Position numbers and translations under genes: made by a program
NCBI RefSeq assembly: GCF_001314875.1
Contig: NZ_LJZS01000025.1
Coordinates: forward strand, 1-41,171
Direction: 5' to 3'
Source: Halomonas sp. HL-48
GTDB taxonomy: Bacteria > Pseudomonadota > Gammaproteobacteria > Pseudomonadales > Halomonadaceae
DNA length: 41,171 nucleotides
Notes under the pieces: model-generated
Databases searched by the model: none
What the model was told of the DNA's origin: nothing
Seen by the model: the letters and a program-made list of their open reading frames with translations, nothing else
Shown here: in pieces, positions 39,661 through 41,171 of the stretch
Layout: each line of letters starts with the position of its first letter
Position numbering within the stretch: position 1 is the first letter of the stretch

Positions 39661-40860
39661 ATGAGTGAGGTGGATCAGGCGCTAGCGTTGTTGTCGCGCG
39701 GAACGCATGAGATTTTGGTCGAGGACGAGCTGCGCCAAAAGTTGGCTTCCGGACGCAAGCTGCGTATCAAGGCGGGTTTTGATCCCACCGCCCCTGATCT
39801 TCATTTAGGGCATAGCGTTTTGCTGACCAAAATGCGCCAGTTTCAGGACCTGGGCCACACCGTTATTTTCCTGATTGGTGATTTCACCGGCCGCATCGGC
39901 GACCCCACCGGTAAAAACGTGACCCGCAAACCGCTCACCGAAGCCGATGTTAAAGCTAATGCCGATACCTACAGGGAGCAGGTGTTTAAAATCCTCGACT
40001 CTGAGAAAACGGAAGTGCGCTTCAATGCCGAATGGTTTGGCGAACTCTCCGCGGCCAAGATGATCGAGCTGGCAGCGCAGAGTACCGTCGCGCGCATGCT
40101 CGAGCGGGACGACTTTGAAAAACGCTACAAGGCCAATCAGTCGATTGCCATCCACGAGTTTCTTTATCCGCTCGTTCAGGGGTATGACTCCGTCGCGTTG
40201 GACGCGGATGTCGAGCTTGGCGGCACTGACCAGAAGTTCAACCTGCTGATGGGCCGTGAGATCCAGAAGCATTTTGGCCAGGAGCCGCAGGTGGTGATCA
40301 CCATGCCGCTGCTGGAAGGGTTGGACGGCGTGCAGAAGATGTCCAAGTCGCTTGGCAACTATGTCGGCGTCGATGAAAGCCCCGGCGCCATGTTCAACAA
40401 GCTGGTATCCATGCCAGATAGCTTGATATGGCGTTACTTCGAGCTGCTGTCGCTGAAATCCAATGAAGAGATTGAGGCGCTTAAGCAAAGCGTTGAGCAA
40501 GGGGCCAATCCGCGCGATGTGAAAATGGAGCTGGCGCGCGAGTTGATTGCTCGCTATCACGGCGACGAAGCGGCGGCCAACGCGCACAAATCCGCCGGCA
40601 ACCAGTTGGCGGATGGTGAGCTGCCCGACGACCTGCCCGAGGTCGAGGTTGATTTTGAAGGCAGCGCCGATGCGCCGATTGCCGCGGTGCTAAACCGTTC
40701 GGGGTTAACCAAGAACAGTGCCCAGGCCAAAGACATGCTGAAAAATGGTAGCGTCAAAGTGGATGGCGAGGTGGTGGCGCAAGACACCATGCTCCCCACC
40801 GGTAAGGCTTACGTTATCCAGGCAGGCAAGAAACGTTACGCCCGTGTGACACTGCACTAA
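39661..40860 (+). CDS. tyrS: TyrS, tyrosyl-tRNA synthetase
   Basis: TyrS charges tRNA-Tyr. The 399-residue class I synthetase has the HIGH motif HLGHS (48-52), the tyrosine-binding and CP regions, KMSKS (226-230) and a C-terminal S4 RNA-binding domain (ending [18 protein letters not shown]). The sequence [15 protein letters not shown] is of the long-N-terminus TyrS/TyrZ type seen in Pseudomonas. The ATG at 39661 has GGAG seven bases upstream; an ATG 22 codons earlier would lie over the divergent promoter region. It is the last protein gene before the rRNA operon. Confidence 0.96.
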   Translation: MSEVDQALALLSRGTHEILVEDELRQKLASGRKLRIKAGFDPTAPDLHLGHSVLLTKMRQFQDLGHTVIFLIGDFTGRIGDPTGKNVTRKPLTEADVKANADTYREQVFKILDSEKTEVRFNAEWFGELSAAKMIELAAQSTVARMLERDDFEKRYKANQSIAIHEFLYPLVQGYDSVALDADVELGGTDQKFNLLMGREIQKHFGQEPQVVITMPLLEGLDGVQKMSKSLGNYVGVDESPGAMFNKLVSMPDSLIWRYFELLSLKSNEEIEALKQSVEQGANPRDVKMELARELIARYHGDEAAANAHKSAGNQLADGELPDDLPEVEVDFEGSADAPIAAVLNRSGLTKNSAQAKDMLKNGSVKVDGEVVAQDTMLPTGKAYVIQAGKKRYARVTLH

Positions 40861-40885
40861 TTTTTTTCGACGGGCCCCTTGCCAA

Positions 40886-40924
40886 CCCGGCAGCGACACC
40901 GTAAAGTACGCATCCGCTGCCGGG
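40886..40924 (+). other. Inverted repeat downstream of tyrS
   Basis: CCCGGCAGCG (40886-40895) pairs with CGCTGCCGGG (40915-40924) around a 19-base loop. No T-run follows, so it is at best a weak or Rho-assisted terminator for tyrS. Apart from this, the sequence from 40861 to about 41000 shows no gene. Confidence 0.45.
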
Positions 40925-41042
40925 GACGCAGGGCGTTGCCAGCGGTGGTTGAGGTGTAAAAACCTTGATTTGTCAGCAGGTTAGGTAATTGGTTAGACGG
41001 TGAAATGAGTCGCTGATGTGTTTCGCACTTGCCAATCAGTCG

Positions 41043-41070
41043 TTGACAAACCCTTTGAAGTGCGTAGAAT
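41043..41070 (+). promoter_or_regulatory. rRNA operon promoter
   Basis: A consensus -35 TTGACA (41043-41048) is separated by 16 bp from TAGAAT (41065-41070), the classic rrn P1-type arrangement. Transcription is expected near 41077. The A/T-rich stretch upstream (for example around 40958-41000) may contribute UP-element or Fis contacts, but no site can be named with confidence. Confidence 0.85.
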
Positions 41071-41080
41071 ATGCCTTCCT

Positions 41081-41171
41081 CGCTTAGCAGCGGCCACGTC
41101 ATGTTGTTTTGGCCCGCAAGCGACTGCTCTTTAATAATTTGATCAGGTAATTCATGTGGGCGCTTGCCGAT
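41081..41171 (+). promoter_or_regulatory. rRNA leader with boxB-like hairpin and boxA antiterminator
   Basis: CGCTT...GGCC (41081-41085, 41092-41095) pairs with GGCC...AAGCG (41111-41114, 41118-41122), a boxB-like stem. It is followed by boxA TGCTCTTTAATAA (41125-41137), which recruits NusB/S10 with NusA for antitermination. The following bases resemble the conserved leader just upstream of mature 16S rRNA. The 16S gene itself begins beyond the window. Confidence 0.85.

Overview
The window looks like a chromosomal stretch of a moderately halophilic gammaproteobacterium of the Halomonadaceae (Halomonas/Vreelandella type). The evidence is GC-rich coding sequence, acidic proteins (for example the Asp/Ser/Glu-rich tails of FtsH and NusA), single-copy gammaproteobacterial housekeeping operons, and gene order shared with Pseudomonas around cbrAB, pilTU and tyrS. 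The genus is an inference; nearly all genes belong to well-known families.

Layout. (1) 1-168: the broken 3' end of an ISL3-type transposase. (2) 237-3528: yhbY on the minus strand, divergent from rlmE and ftsH. (3) 3636-7480: folP, glmM, tpiA, secG, tRNA-Leu(GAG) and initiator tRNA-fMet. (4) 7767-16429: the rimP-nusA-infB-rbfA-truB-rpsO-pnp translation/RNA cluster, followed by an MFS exporter. (5) 17752-23275, minus strand: a biosynthetic thiolase, then pcnB-folK-panB-panC-panD (transcribed right to left). (6) 23276-24087: about 0.8 kb without a protein gene, which I interpret as a CrcZ-type regulatory RNA with its own sigma-54 promoter and upstream activator palindrome. (7) 24088-29982, minus strand: dksA, gluQRS, the tiny overlapping gene cbrX, cbrA and cbrB. 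(8) 30169-32117: an aminotransferase and sfsA. (9) 32064-36152, minus strand: yggS-proC-yggT-metX-metW. (10) 36186-38401: pilT-pilU. (11) anmK (minus), tyrS (plus) and, at the right edge, the promoter and boxB/boxA leader of an rRNA operon whose 16S gene lies beyond the window.

The most interesting content is the complete cbrX-cbrA-cbrB-crcZ-pcnB module. CbrA is a transporter-like (SLC5) histidine kinase. CbrB is an NtrC-type activator that retains the GAFTGA loop needed to engage sigma-54 RNA polymerase. Immediately downstream of cbrB the minus strand carries a near-consensus -24/-12 promoter, a perfect 7-bp inverted repeat about 100-140 bp upstream of it, and then eight A-rich motifs of the AAnAAnAA type bound by Hfq/Crc. 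This is the architecture of the Pseudomonas carbon catabolite repression circuit, in which CbrAB makes a decoy RNA that titrates Hfq/Crc. The RNA gene is not visible to protein-gene finders, and cbrX is short, GTG-started and overlaps its neighbour, so both are easily missed.
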